A stretch of DNA of 62,039 nucleotides. It comes from an uncultured Porphyromonadaceae bacterium (GTDB taxonomy: Bacteria > Bacteroidota > Bacteroidia > Bacteroidales > Muribaculaceae). A program made the translations under genes and the position numbers. Numbering within the stretch: position 1 is the first letter of the stretch; every line of letters starts with the position of its first letter. Shown piece by piece: positions 8,204-18,236 of the stretch. Where the stretch lies: positions 1-62,039 of the forward strand of contig CANRWW010000015.1 in the NCBI GenBank assembly GCA_947643665.1. The letters are read 5' to 3'. A model generated the notes under the pieces. That model ran no database searches. It was not told the DNA's origin and worked only from the letters and a program-made list of their open reading frames with translations.

Positions 8204-9556
8204 ATGGATTGGAGAGTCGGGTATAAACAACTCGGAAGTCTGCTTGCGCGGATTGAGTGGGGGCAAGTATTGGAGGCTGGAGTGCTTGCGGTAGGACTTG
8301 TGGAGGGAATTTGGGGCGCGTTGCAACTTTTCGGGTTTGTCGATAGCGGTCACCCGCGCTACCCGGTGACGGGGTCGTTCTACAACCCCGGTCCTTTCGG
8401 GTGTATGCTTGGATGCGTGTTTCCGGTGGCGGTCAGCATATATCTGCGCCCCCGGGCGAAATGGCTGAAATGGAGCGCTGGGGTGTTTCTGATGCTCTGC
8501 GCATTGCTGCTGCCGGGAGGAATGAGCCGCACTGGATGGATAGCAGCTCTGGCAGGCTCGGCGGTGACATTGACCGGCATTTATCGGGAAAAAATCTTTT
8601 CGATAAACAGAAAATATCTGGTTGCGACAATCGCCGTTACCGGCATCGGTTTATGCGCCGCAGGGTATGGAGCCTACCATATAAAAAAAGATTCAGCCGA
8701 TGGGAGGGTGCTGATGTGGAAAGTGGCAGCTCTGGCTGTATCCCGCTCGCCGCACCAAGGGGTAGGATGGGATTATGTTGAAGGAGCCTATGGAGATGCG
8801 CAGGAGGAGTATTTCCGCGATGGTATGGACAGTGGAAACGAAGCGATGGTCGCCGGCACTCCGGTGTATGTTTTCAATGAATATCTTCAGCTGGCTATCG
8901 CTTTCGGGTGGCTCTGCGGGGTTATGTTTTTGCTGTCATTGCTGCTTGCATGCGGGCTTTATATGCGCCGCAGGCTGTATGGCATGGCTGGAACGACGGT
9001 AGGGATAGCCGTGACATGCATAGCATCATATCCCTTGCAGTTCGTAGAGTTCCGATGGTTCATCGGTCTTACGGTGATTTGCGCTTTCATGCTTTTGCGC
9101 AGGCTACCGCTCCGGTTGTCGGCAGTAGCGGCATCAACCGCAGCAATGATTCTCTTTTTCTGCAACAAACCCGATTCCGACATAAATGCCGAGTTCCGTA
9201 AAGCCCACGCGACATATCAGAATGGAAATTTCCGCGAGGCTATCGACAGCTTCAACGAACTTCTGCCAAAAACCTCTGATCCTATGCCGTTAAACCTTAT
9301 CGGCAAATGCTATCAGTCGCTCGGGATGCCGGATTCGGCAGAACACTATTTCATCCGATCCACCCATAGGCTACCCAACCGCTTCTATCCTCATTATCTC
9401 CTGATGAAGCTCTACGCCGAAAATCCGGCAGACAGCGCCAAAATGCGCCGCGAGGCTACCTATCTACTTTCCACAGAGCCAAAGACCCCCTCCAAAGCCA
9501 TTGATGAGATGCGCGAGGAAGCAACGCACCTTATTTCATCAATCTGTCGAAGATAA
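8204..9556 (+). CDS. O-antigen-ligase-like membrane protein with TPR tail
   Basis: The 450-residue product has about eight hydrophobic segments and the motif PVTGSFYNPGPFG, typical of the Bacteroidetes branch of the O-antigen ligase/polymerase (Wzy_C) family. It also has the long periplasmic region and SYPLQFVEFRW before the last membrane segments. Residues from about 325 form TPR-like helices (ATYQNGNFREAIDSFNELL, KCYQSLGMPDSAEHYFI). Wzy_C proteins transfer lipid-linked glycans to lipid A, polymers or proteins. Family members usually carry several more N-terminal membrane segments, so this one may be shortened at its 5' end. Its place directly after the Trx-DUF1573 gene suggests it belongs to the cassette, perhaps modifying an envelope product; that is inference. 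Confidence 0.7.
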   Translation: MDWRVGYKQLGSLLARIEWGQVLEAGVLAVGLVEGIWGALQLFGFVDSGHPRYPVTGSFYNPGPFGCMLGCVFPVAVSIYLRPRAKWLKWSAGVFLMLCALLLPGGMSRTGWIAALAGSAVTLTGIYREKIFSINRKYLVATIAVTGIGLCAAGYGAYHIKKDSADGRVLMWKVAALAVSRSPHQGVGWDYVEGAYGDAQEEYFRDGMDSGNEAMVAGTPVYVFNEYLQLAIAFGWLCGVMFLLSLLLACGLYMRRRLYGMAGTTVGIAVTCIASYPLQFVEFRWFIGLTVICAFMLLRRLPLRLSAVAASTAAMILFFCNKPDSDINAEFRKAHATYQNGNFREAIDSFNELLPKTSDPMPLNLIGKCYQSLGMPDSAEHYFIRSTHRLPNRFYPHYLLMKLYAENPADSAKMRREATYLLSTEPKTPSKAIDEMREEATHLISSICRR

Positions 9557-9561
9557 TGCAC

Positions 9562-9589
9562 TTGGATTCTAATTTATTTAGTAAATTTG
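9562..9589 (+). promoter_or_regulatory. promoter of the RND efflux operon
   Basis: TTG at 9562-9564 and TAAATTTG at 9582-9589, 57 bases before the adaptor start. The element falls in the only gap between the ligase-like gene and the efflux operon, so the operon probably has its own promoter. Confidence 0.55.
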
Positions 9590-9645
9590 TCATCGGAAGA
9601 ATCTATTGCAAAAGTCGAGGAACCGTAGTTAAGTAAACAAACCAT

Positions 9646-10725
9646 ATGAGACACCTGTCGACAATAACATTTCTTACAACGGCATCGTTGCTTCTTGCGG
9701 CATGCACGGAGAAAAACGAAGAGCAACGCGCCGAGAAGAATGAGGTGGCAATGATAGGTGTGCAGTCGAATGCCGCCGAAGTGACGGTGATGAGACTGGA
9801 GCCGCGCATGTTCACCCACGAAGTGGTGAGCAATGGCAAAATTGCAGCTGGAGCCTATGCCGACCTGCGCTTTACCACCTCCGGTGCGCCGATAGAAAAA
9901 ATAATGGTGAAAAACGGCCAAAGGGTCAGAAAAGGTGATGTGCTTGCGGTGCTTGACCGCTTCCAGCTGACAAACAATGCCACCAATGCGCGCAACAATC
10001 TGGAGCGCGCGCGGCTTGACCTTGCCGACGCGCTCATCGGGCAGGGCTACGATCCGGCTATGCAGGAGACGGTACCGGAAGAGGTGATGGCTCTTAGCCG
10101 CCTGCGCAGTGGAGTGGCGCAAGCCGAAATTAATCTTGCCGAGGCCGAGAAGGCACTCCACGAAGCCACGATGCGCGCCCCTTTCGACGGCGTGGTGGCC
10201 AACATGTTTCAGAAAGCATGCAATTATCCCGACGGCGCACAGCCGTTTTGCCGCATACTCTCCACCTCGGGAATGGAAGTGGATTTCACCGTGCTGGAAA
10301 GTGAGCTGCCGTTGATACATATCGGCGATGCGGTGAAGGTTTCGCCATATGCCTCCGACGGCACTTTCAACGGCACCGTAAGTGCTGTGAACCCCATAGT
10401 GGAGTCTGACGGTATGGTGAAGGTGACGGCCACCGTGGGGAGCGGCACCGGACTTTTCGATGGCATGAATGTACAGGTGAGCGTGAAGCGCGAGGTAGAG
10501 CAGGCACTGGTGGTGCCCAAGAGCTCCGTGGTGCTACGCAGCGGCGGGCGGCAGGTGGTGTTCACCCACCACGATGGGAAAGCGCTTTGGAACTATGTGA
10601 CCACCTCGCTTGAGAATATGAACGAATATGTGGTTACCGACGGCCTTCAGGCAGGAGCCGAAGTGATAACTACCGGCAATCTGAACCTCGCACATGAAGC
10701 CCCCGTAAAAATTATCAGCGACTGA
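9646..10725 (+). CDS. RND efflux periplasmic adaptor (membrane fusion protein)
   Basis: The 359-residue product starts with lipoprotein signal LLLAACTEKNE and has the HlyD/AcrA layout. A lipoyl half-motif (GAPIEKIMVKNGQRVRKGDV) is followed by a coiled-coil hairpin (about residues 105-180, NNLERARLDL and AEINLAEAEKAL), then the second lipoyl half (MRAPFDGVVANM), then beta-barrel and membrane-proximal domains (ALVVPKSSVVLR). It links the inner-membrane pump to the outer-membrane channel. Its stop and the next start overlap (TGATG at 10723-10727). Confidence 0.9.
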   Translation: MRHLSTITFLTTASLLLAACTEKNEEQRAEKNEVAMIGVQSNAAEVTVMRLEPRMFTHEVVSNGKIAAGAYADLRFTTSGAPIEKIMVKNGQRVRKGDVLAVLDRFQLTNNATNARNNLERARLDLADALIGQGYDPAMQETVPEEVMALSRLRSGVAQAEINLAEAEKALHEATMRAPFDGVVANMFQKACNYPDGAQPFCRILSTSGMEVDFTVLESELPLIHIGDAVKVSPYASDGTFNGTVSAVNPIVESDGMVKVTATVGSGTGLFDGMNVQVSVKREVEQALVVPKSSVVLRSGGRQVVFTHHDGKALWNYVTTSLENMNEYVVTDGLQAGAEVITTGNLNLAHEAPVKIISD

Positions 10726-13715
10726 TGGTAAAATTTCTTCTCAACCGTCCCATAGCTGTGATCATGGCCTTTCTCGCGGCCGTTATAATAGGGTGTGTCA
10801 CTTATTTCACCCTGCCGGTATCGCTGCTGCCGACAATAGACATACCCAACATCACGGTGCAGGTAGCAGGAGGCAACAACAGCGCACGGGAGCTGGAGAA
10901 CACCGTGGTAGGTCCGCTGCGCCGACAGTTGCTGCAGGTCGGCGGCCTCAGCGAAATAAGGAGCGAGACCCGCGACGGCATCGGACTGCTGTGCCTGTAC
11001 TTCGACTACGGGGTGAGCACCGACCTCGCATTCATTGAGGTGAACGAGAAAATCGATGCCGCCATGAGCTCGCTGCCGCGCGATATAAGCCGGCCGAAGG
11101 CCATAAAGGCTTCGGCTACCGACATACCTGTACTCTATCTCAACATGACACTGCGCGACGACAGCGGCGACTTCCTGCAGATGGCAGAAGTGGCCGAGAA
11201 TGTGGTGCGCCGACGCATAGAGCAAATGCCGGAAATTGCCATGGCCGACATCACCGGGAGCCCGCTACGGCAACTTCGCATAGTGCCCGACCGGGGGAAG
11301 ATGGAATCGGTATCCATTTCGGTCGCCGACATTGAGCGGGCGCTGAACGACAACAATGCCGAAGCGGGGTCAATGACAGTGCGCGACGGATATTATGAAT
11401 ACCGCATCAACATCTCCACACAGTTGCGCACCGCAGAAGATGTGAAAAACATTTTCATCAGAAAGGCCGATCGCCTGATGCAGCTCGGAGATTTCTGCAA
11501 GGTGGAGGTTGTGGACGACAATCCGCTGGGCTACTCCTATTTTAACGGCAAACGCGCCGTGACGCTCGCCATCATAAAGCAGAGCGAGGAAAACATGGAC
11601 AAGCTGAAAAGCACATTAAAAGAGACCACCGACCATTTCGAGAATCTTTACCCACAGATAGAGTTCACTCAGAGCCGCAACCAGACCGAGCTGCTTGACT
11701 ACACCATCTCTAACCTCGTGCAGAACCTCATTTTCGGATTCATATTGGTGTTCGCCCTCACAGCCTTGTTCATGGGCGAGATACGCTCTTCGATGGTAAT
11801 CGGCATCAGCATCATGGTATCAGTGGTCATCACATTCCTGCTGTTCTACCTATTCGGGGTGTCAATCAACATCATATCGCTCTCGGGACTTATCCTGGCA
11901 GTGGGCATGATGATTGACAACTCGGTGATCGTGACCGAAAATATAATGCAGTACCGTCAGCGTGGCCTGCCGCTGACTGAGGCCTGCGACAGGGGCACAT
12001 CGGAGATGATCACTCCCATGCTTTCCTCGTCGCTCACCACAGTAGCGGTGTTCATACCTTTGGTATTCGTCAGCGGCATTGCCGGAGCCATATTCTTCGA
12101 CCAGGCGTTCGCCATCACCGCCGGACTGGCCGTGAGCTATATCACCGGCATAATGCTGCTGCCGGTAATATACCGTCTGTTTTTCAGCCGGTCGACGGCC
12201 AAGGTGAAAACCGGCAACGCCAACAGGGTGCTTGCCAAAGGATATACCGCCGTGATGGACTGGTGTTTCGCTCACAAGACTGTCTGCCTGGTGTTCACGG
12301 CGCTCGCTCTGCCGGCCTGCATGCTGCTCTTTGGAATACTTCCGGTGGAGCGCATGCCACAAATTGACCGCGACGACATGGTGGCTCGCGTGGAATGGAA
12401 CGAGAACATCAACATTGACGAGAATGCCCGGAGGGTGAAGGAGGCAGTGGACGCCCTTGACTCCACGAAGCTCACAGCCAACTCGGCCTATATCGGCGTG
12501 CAGGATTATCTGCTTGACGCCGGCAACGAACTTTCCCCCTACGAAGCCGAAATATATCTCCAGGCCACCGACCCGCGCGAACTGCCGGGACTGAAAGCCA
12601 GAGTGCGGGAATGGATGGCCGGCCGGTTCCCGCAGGCCACTGTGGAGTTCATGGGCGCAGAAAATATCTTTGAGAAAATATTTTCTACAGACGAGCCCGA
12701 CCTTGAAGCACGGCTGCACCGCACCGATAAATCGCCCGACGCCGACATTGACGCGCTGCTGGCTCTGGAAAAAGGGATAACAACCGACCCCACACCGATG
12801 CATGACCGCCTGGACATAGTGGTAGACCATGAGAAACTGCAGCTATATCACATAAGTTACAGCGAGGTGGCGCATGCCCTCCGCACAGCTTTCAATGCCA
12901 ACAATGCCGGTGTACTTCGCTCATATCAGCAATATTTGCCCATAACCATCGCCGGCAACAACGTTACGGTAGAAAACGTGCTCACCCACACGATGGTGCG
13001 CGATGTACCGCTGTCGTATCTTGTGCATATAAAACAAGCCAAGGACCTCAAAAGTATCACCGCCGCCTCCGACGGCGAATTCATTCCTCTTGATTTCCAC
13101 GATGTGGAGGATCCGAAGCAAAAAATGGAGGAGATAAAAGCAGCAGTAGAACGCACCCCTGAATGGAAGGTGAGCTTCACCGGAAACATCTTCTCTAACA
13201 TGGAGCTGATGAAAGAGCTCGCAGTGATTCTGATGATATCGGTGCTGATGATGTATTTCATTCTCTGCGCACAGTTCGGCAGTTTTGTGCAGCCACTCAT
13301 AGTGCTAGCCGAGATTCCTGTTGACACTGCCTTCGCACTGATTTCACTATGGCTATGCGGCCACTCGCTTAACCTCATGTCGGCAATAGGCATAATAGTG
13401 ACATGCGGCATCGTAGTGAACGACTCCATCCTCAAACTTGATGCCATCAACAATCTACGTTCCCGGGGGATGCCACTGGCAGAAGCCATACACACTGCCG
13501 GACTACGCCGCCTGCGTCCCATTATAATGACTTCGCTGACCACAATCCTTGCCATGGTGCCGATGCTCTTCACCAACGACATGGGCTCGGAGCTTCAGCA
13601 GCCGCTCGCCATAGCCATGATCGGCTCAATGGTGGTGGGCACACTGGTCAGCATATTCGTCATACCGATCGTTTACTGGTTAATCTATCACCGCAATGAA
13701 AAAACTACTGCTTAA
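10725..13715 (+). CDS. RND efflux permease 1 (AcrB-like)
   Basis: The 996-residue product has the full AcrB/HAE-type layout: TM1, a large porter loop, TM2-7, a second porter loop and TM8-12. TM4 carries VGMMIDNSVIVTENI, where AcrB has two adjacent Asp residues; here there is one Asp followed by Asn. The TM10 lysine of AcrB is also not evident (CGIVVNDSILKLD). The proton relay therefore differs from classical multidrug pumps. It overlaps the outer-membrane factor gene by 20 bases. Substrate cannot be told from sequence. It is a different subfamily from permease 2 in the same operon. Confidence 0.9.
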   Translation: MVKFLLNRPIAVIMAFLAAVIIGCVTYFTLPVSLLPTIDIPNITVQVAGGNNSARELENTVVGPLRRQLLQVGGLSEIRSETRDGIGLLCLYFDYGVSTDLAFIEVNEKIDAAMSSLPRDISRPKAIKASATDIPVLYLNMTLRDDSGDFLQMAEVAENVVRRRIEQMPEIAMADITGSPLRQLRIVPDRGKMESVSISVADIERALNDNNAEAGSMTVRDGYYEYRINISTQLRTAEDVKNIFIRKADRLMQLGDFCKVEVVDDNPLGYSYFNGKRAVTLAIIKQSEENMDKLKSTLKETTDHFENLYPQIEFTQSRNQTELLDYTISNLVQNLIFGFILVFALTALFMGEIRSSMVIGISIMVSVVITFLLFYLFGVSINIISLSGLILAVGMMIDNSVIVTENIMQYRQRGLPLTEACDRGTSEMITPMLSSSLTTVAVFIPLVFVSGIAGAIFFDQAFAITAGLAVSYITGIMLLPVIYRLFFSRSTAKVKTGNANRVLAKGYTAVMDWCFAHKTVCLVFTALALPACMLLFGILPVERMPQIDRDDMVARVEWNENINIDENARRVKEAVDALDSTKLTANSAYIGVQDYLLDAGNELSPYEAEIYLQATDPRELPGLKARVREWMAGRFPQATVEFMGAENIFEKIFSTDEPDLEARLHRTDKSPDADIDALLALEKGITTDPTPMHDRLDIVVDHEKLQLYHISYSEVAHALRTAFNANNAGVLRSYQQYLPITIAGNNVTVENVLTHTMVRDVPLSYLVHIKQAKDLKSITAASDGEFIPLDFHDVEDPKQKMEEIKAAVERTPEWKVSFTGNIFSNMELMKELAVILMISVLMMYFILCAQFGSFVQPLIVLAEIPVDTAFALISLWLCGHSLNLMSAIGIIVTCGIVVNDSILKLDAINNLRSRGMPLAEAIHTAGLRRLRPIIMTSLTTILAMVPMLFTNDMGSELQQPLAIAMIGSMVVGTLVSIFVIPIVYWLIYHRNEKTTA

Positions 13716-15147
13716 CATACTGATTCTGTTCCCCCTTACGCTATATTCCCAAAAGGTCAACCTCACGCTGCAACGCGCCATCTCAATAGCCAATGACAGC
13801 TCGCTGCAGGCATTCAGGGTGAAGAACATGTACCAGTCGTACTACTGGCAATATCGCTCGTTCAAAGCCGAGAGACTGCCGTCGCTATCGCTGCAACTCA
13901 CCCCGGCCTCATACAACCGCTATATCCGTCAGCGATACGACTCACAGGAAAATATTGACGTTTATCGCGCCCAGCAGATGTACAGCGCCTCGGGAATGCT
14001 CAACATCACGCAAAATTTCGACCTCACAGGCGGTACGTTCTATCTGGAAACCGGGGTGGAGTATATGCGTAATTTCGGCGACTACACCGGCAACCAGTTC
14101 TCGTCGGTGCCTGTCAGAATAGGCTACCGGCAGAACCTCATCGGTTTCAACCCATTCAAATGGGACAAGAAAATAGAACCGCTGAAATTCGAGAAAGCCA
14201 AGAAAGAACTTATCTACAACATGGAGATGGTGGCGGAAAACACCGTGGAACTGTTCTTCGCCCTTGCCCTCGCGCAGGAGGAACTGCACCTGGCAGAAAA
14301 CAATCTCGCGTCGTGCGACACACTGTTCATCACCGGAGAAAGGCGCTTCAGAATACAGTCAATCTCAGAAGCCGACCTTCTGACATTGAAACTTGACCGT
14401 GTGAACGCACAAAACACCCTTGACAACGCACGTATATCGCTGAAAAGAGCGCGTTCTGGGCTTGCCACGTTTCTTGGTCTGAGTCAGAACGCCGATATTT
14501 CGGTAGTACTCCCGGCTGTGCCCCTTGCAAGCGAGATCCAAGCCGACATAGCCGTGGAACAAGCCCGCGCCAACAACCCGACACTGCTACAGCACAGGCA
14601 GAGCATACTTGAAGCGCAACGCACGCTGAGCCGCACCAAGATGGAGTCTCGGTTCAACGCCAATTTTAACGCCTCAGTGGGTTTCAACCAGGTGGCCCCC
14701 ACATTCAGCGAGGCATACCGTCATCCGCTAAGGCAGGATCTCGTGTCGTTTTCCGTCAGCATACCCCTTGTGGACTGGGGAGTGCGCAAAGGACGTGTGA
14801 ACATGGCACAGAACGATCTTAATGTGGCCGAGATTTCGGCGCGTCAGGAAGAACTTACAGTAGAGGAAGATGTGATAATGACCGTAAGCGACTATAACAT
14901 CCAACAGCGCCTGGTGACCTCTGCCATGGAAGCACTTGACCTCGCCGATATAGCATACGAGCGCACCAAACAGCGCTTCATGATCGGGAAAAGCGACATC
15001 AACTCGCTCACCCTCTCACAGTCAAGACAGCAGAACGCCAACACCAACTATATCCGCGCACTCCACAACTACTGGCGCAGCTATTACAGGCTGAGAAAAC
15101 TCACCCTCTACGATTTTGACTTTAACAAGATGATTGATATTGAATGA
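13696..15147 (+). CDS. TolC-family outer membrane efflux factor
   Basis: The 483-residue product has a signal peptide (LLLNILILFPLTLYSQ) followed by two long alpha-helical repeats typical of the outer membrane efflux protein family (NLTLQRAISIANDSS; LDLADIAYERTKQRFMIG). It forms the outer-membrane exit channel for the two permeases. Start at 13696 overlaps the end of permease 1, and its own end overlaps permease 2 by four bases, so all four genes are one tight operon. Confidence 0.9.
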   Translation: MKKLLLNILILFPLTLYSQKVNLTLQRAISIANDSSLQAFRVKNMYQSYYWQYRSFKAERLPSLSLQLTPASYNRYIRQRYDSQENIDVYRAQQMYSASGMLNITQNFDLTGGTFYLETGVEYMRNFGDYTGNQFSSVPVRIGYRQNLIGFNPFKWDKKIEPLKFEKAKKELIYNMEMVAENTVELFFALALAQEELHLAENNLASCDTLFITGERRFRIQSISEADLLTLKLDRVNAQNTLDNARISLKRARSGLATFLGLSQNADISVVLPAVPLASEIQADIAVEQARANNPTLLQHRQSILEAQRTLSRTKMESRFNANFNASVGFNQVAPTFSEAYRHPLRQDLVSFSVSIPLVDWGVRKGRVNMAQNDLNVAEISARQEELTVEEDVIMTVSDYNIQQRLVTSAMEALDLADIAYERTKQRFMIGKSDINSLTLSQSRQQNANTNYIRALHNYWRSYYRLRKLTLYDFDFNKMIDIE

Positions 15148-18100
15148 AACGCTCATTCTCAATAATCGTAATATTCATCGCACTCGCCATACTCGGATGC
15201 GCCCTGATTCCACGCCTGCCGGTGAAGCTCATGCCCTCGCGCATGTTGCCTCAGATATCGGTGGGCTTCAGCATGCCCTCGGCTTCGGCGCGCGTAGTGG
15301 AGAGCCAGGTGACAAGCCGTCTCGAATCTATGCTCGCCCGCGTACAGGGGGTAAACGGCATCAACTCCACCTCGTGGAACGGGGGCGGAAGCATAGACCT
15401 CACACTTGACAATCACACCGATATAGGGCAGGCGCGGTTTGAGGCTTCAGCCATTATCAGGCAGATGTGGTCCGAGTTGCCTGATGAGGTCAGCTACCCA
15501 CATCTCACGGTCTCACGAACCATCAGCCAGTCGGCAATGCCAGTGTTGACCTACACCATCAACGCGCCCGGCAAATCGTCGGAGATAATGCGGTACGCCG
15601 ACGAGAACATCCGCACACGGCTTGCCAAAACCGTTGGCGTGAACCATGTGCAAATCAACGGAGCCACACCAATGGAATGGCACCTCACTTACGACAGCGA
15701 GCAACTAAAAGAATTGGGAATAACCCCAGACAACATTGCAGGAGCAATCTCGGAACAGATGCAATCCACTTTCATCGGCATGGCGCTCACCGACGCCGGA
15801 CAATGGCTATCGGTTAGAACCACTACCGGCGATGCCGACTTGAATGATTTATCAAAGATTCTTGTGTCCGTGCCAGGCAAAGAACCGGTGCGTCTTGATG
15901 CCATAGTGACTTTCAGACATACAGAAGCGGAGCCTTCGGGCTACCACCGCATCAACGGTATGAACTCCATCTTCTGCGATATTTATGCCGACGAGGATGC
16001 CAACCAGATTGAAGTGGTGAAAGCGGTGAAGGAACGGCTCGCATCAATGCAGCTGCCAAATGGATATGTGATGAGGCTTGCAAACGATGTGACAGAAAGC
16101 ATCTCGTCAGAGCTTGAAAAGATATATATACGCACCGGATTGACTCTGATCATACTGCTGGCGTTCGTGGCACTGATTACCCGCAGCATCAGATATATGG
16201 CAGTAATCTCCATATCCCTATTGCTTTCGTTGGCAGTCGCTGTTATATTTTACTACTTTTTCAATATAGAGATCCAGCTCTATTCGCTTGCCGGAATCAC
16301 CATATCACTTAACCTTATCATTGACAATATCATTGTCATGAGCGACCACTACCACCGGCACCGCAATGTGAGCGCCTTCCCAGCCGTGCTCGCGGCCACA
16401 CTCACCACCATAGGTGCCATGGGCATAGTGTTTTTCCTTGACGACAGTCTGCGGCTCAACCTTCAGGATTTCGTGGCAGTGGTCATAATAAATCTTTCGG
16501 TGTCACTCGCAGCATCGCTCTGGTTAGTGCCGGCACTCATACAATACACCGGGCTTGACCGGTCCGTAAGTCGCAAAAACCGCAGCAGCCTGAGAATGCT
16601 ACATAGGTTCAACGCTTGCTACATGGCCTTCATTAATTTCGCTCTGCGCTACCGTTGGCTTCTAATCGCCATGATAGTGCTCTGTTTTGGTCTTCCCACA
16701 TTCATGCTGCCTGATAAAATTGACGGATGCGAGACTTACAACAAGACCCTTGGCTCGAAAATGTATATCGAAAACATACGTCCGGTGGTTGACCGCATAT
16801 TGGGTGGCACTTTGCGCATATTCGTGCAGGATGTGTTCTCAGGAAGCTATTTCAGCCGTGGCAAAAATGAACCTGTGTTGGAGATAACCTCATACATGCC
16901 CAATGGTGCCACATTGGAGCAGATGAACGAGCTTATCAAAAAAATGGAAGCCTACCTCGCTGATATTCCTGAGATAAGACAGTTCCGCACCGAAGTGCGC
17001 TCGGCACAAAGCGCATCAATTTCGGTATTTTTTACAAAAAAAGCCGCCAGGAGCACTTTCCCGATTATCCTTAAAACAGATGTTATAAGAAAAGCACTGA
17101 CACTCGGCGGCGGAAGCTGGACTGTGAGAGGAATAGACGACAATGCGTTCAACAACTCAATAACCGAGAGGTCTGGCAGCTATAAGGTTAAACTTATGGG
17201 CTACAACTACGACGAGCTTGAAAAACTCGCCGAAGAGTTCCGCACCATACTCCTCTCGCACCAGCGCATAAAAGAAGTGGAAGTCAGCTCCGACTTCTCA
17301 TGGTACAAAGACGACTACAGCGAATATTATCTTGAAATTGACAAGCAGGCCCTGGCACGCATGGGGCTGAATGTATCGGAACTCTTCGGAGCCATACGCC
17401 CGGTGTTCGGACGCGATATGCGTTGCGGTACAACGCCTGAGGACAAGGAAGCCATATTCCTCATGTCCCGGCAGGCGCACGAATACGATGTATGGGCACT
17501 GATGAACCGGCCCTTTGAAATTAACAACAAGTCGTTTAAGCTCAGTGAGATGGCAAAGATTGCCAAAAGCTCAACACCGCAAAAAGTGGCTAAAGAAAAT
17601 CAGCAATACCGCCTCTGTTTGCAATATGATTATATCGGTTCGCTAATTCAAGGCGACAAGCTGCTCAAGAATGATATAAAGGAATTCCGAGAGAGATTGC
17701 CGCTTGGTTATTCAATTGAAACTCCACGTGATTCATACCACTGGGGGGATAAGTCGAATTCAAGCTATAAACTCTTGCTGCTCGTCATCGCAATAATATT
17801 CTTCACCACAGCCATACTTTTCAACTCATTGATATTGCCATTCGCAATAATACTCACGATACCGATAAGTTTTATCGGAGTGTTCACCATATTCTATCTC
17901 ACACACACCAATTTCGATCAAGGTGGATTCGCCTCCTTCGTGTTGCTCTGCGGTATCACAGTCAACGCAGCCATATACCTCATCAACGAATTCAACAGGC
18001 ACAAACAGAATACCCTGAAGGATTATGTAAAAACATTCAATGCCAAAATATTTCCCATCACACTCACTGTGCTGAGCACCGTACTAGGATTCATACCATT

Positions 18101-18236
18101 CATGATAGCCATCGACGGGAAAGAAGGCTTCTGGTTTTCCCTCGCAATAGGCACCATAGGCGGCCTTGTAATGTCGCTTATAGCCCTGATAGTATTCGTC
18201 CCCATATTCATCTTCTGGAACCGTCGCCCATGCTGA
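15144..18236 (+). CDS. RND efflux permease 2
   Basis: The 1030-residue product has the RND fold, with an N-terminal block LGCALIPRLPVKLMP, two large porter loops and twelve predicted membrane segments. TM4 has LNLIIDNIIVMSDHYH with a single Asp. The C-terminal half contains LLCGITVNAAIYLINEFNRH. It is clearly not a duplicate of permease 1. Two dissimilar permeases served by one adaptor and one channel recall MdtBC-type heteromeric pumps, although separate pumps sharing partners are also possible. Confidence 0.88.
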   Translation: MKRSFSIIVIFIALAILGCALIPRLPVKLMPSRMLPQISVGFSMPSASARVVESQVTSRLESMLARVQGVNGINSTSWNGGGSIDLTLDNHTDIGQARFEASAIIRQMWSELPDEVSYPHLTVSRTISQSAMPVLTYTINAPGKSSEIMRYADENIRTRLAKTVGVNHVQINGATPMEWHLTYDSEQLKELGITPDNIAGAISEQMQSTFIGMALTDAGQWLSVRTTTGDADLNDLSKILVSVPGKEPVRLDAIVTFRHTEAEPSGYHRINGMNSIFCDIYADEDANQIEVVKAVKERLASMQLPNGYVMRLANDVTESISSELEKIYIRTGLTLIILLAFVALITRSIRYMAVISISLLLSLAVAVIFYYFFNIEIQLYSLAGITISLNLIIDNIIVMSDHYHRHRNVSAFPAVLAATLTTIGAMGIVFFLDDSLRLNLQDFVAVVIINLSVSLAASLWLVPALIQYTGLDRSVSRKNRSSLRMLHRFNACYMAFINFALRYRWLLIAMIVLCFGLPTFMLPDKIDGCETYNKTLGSKMYIENIRPVVDRILGGTLRIFVQDVFSGSYFSRGKNEPVLEITSYMPNGATLEQMNELIKKMEAYLADIPEIRQFRTEVRSAQSASISVFFTKKAARSTFPIILKTDVIRKALTLGGGSWTVRGIDDNAFNNSITERSGSYKVKLMGYNYDELEKLAEEFRTILLSHQRIKEVEVSSDFSWYKDDYSEYYLEIDKQALARMGLNVSELFGAIRPVFGRDMRCGTTPEDKEAIFLMSRQAHEYDVWALMNRPFEINNKSFKLSEMAKIAKSSTPQKVAKENQQYRLCLQYDYIGSLIQGDKLLKNDIKEFRERLPLGYSIETPRDSYHWGDKSNSSYKLLLLVIAIIFFTTAILFNSLILPFAIILTIPISFIGVFTIFYLTHTNFDQGGFASFVLLCGITVNAAIYLINEFNRHKQNTLKDYVKTFNAKIFPITLTVLSTVLGFIPFMIAIDGKEGFWFSLAIGTIGGLVMSLIALIVFVPIFIFWNRRPC

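Noticed and set aside
9574-10320. 248-codon minus-strand open frame
   Set aside because: Antisense of the adaptor gene with low-complexity His/Arg content; the plus-strand adaptor is well supported.
11862-12830. 322-codon minus-strand open frame
   Set aside because: Antisense shadow of RND permease 1, rich in His, Cys and Tyr as expected from GC-rich reverse reading; no family resemblance.
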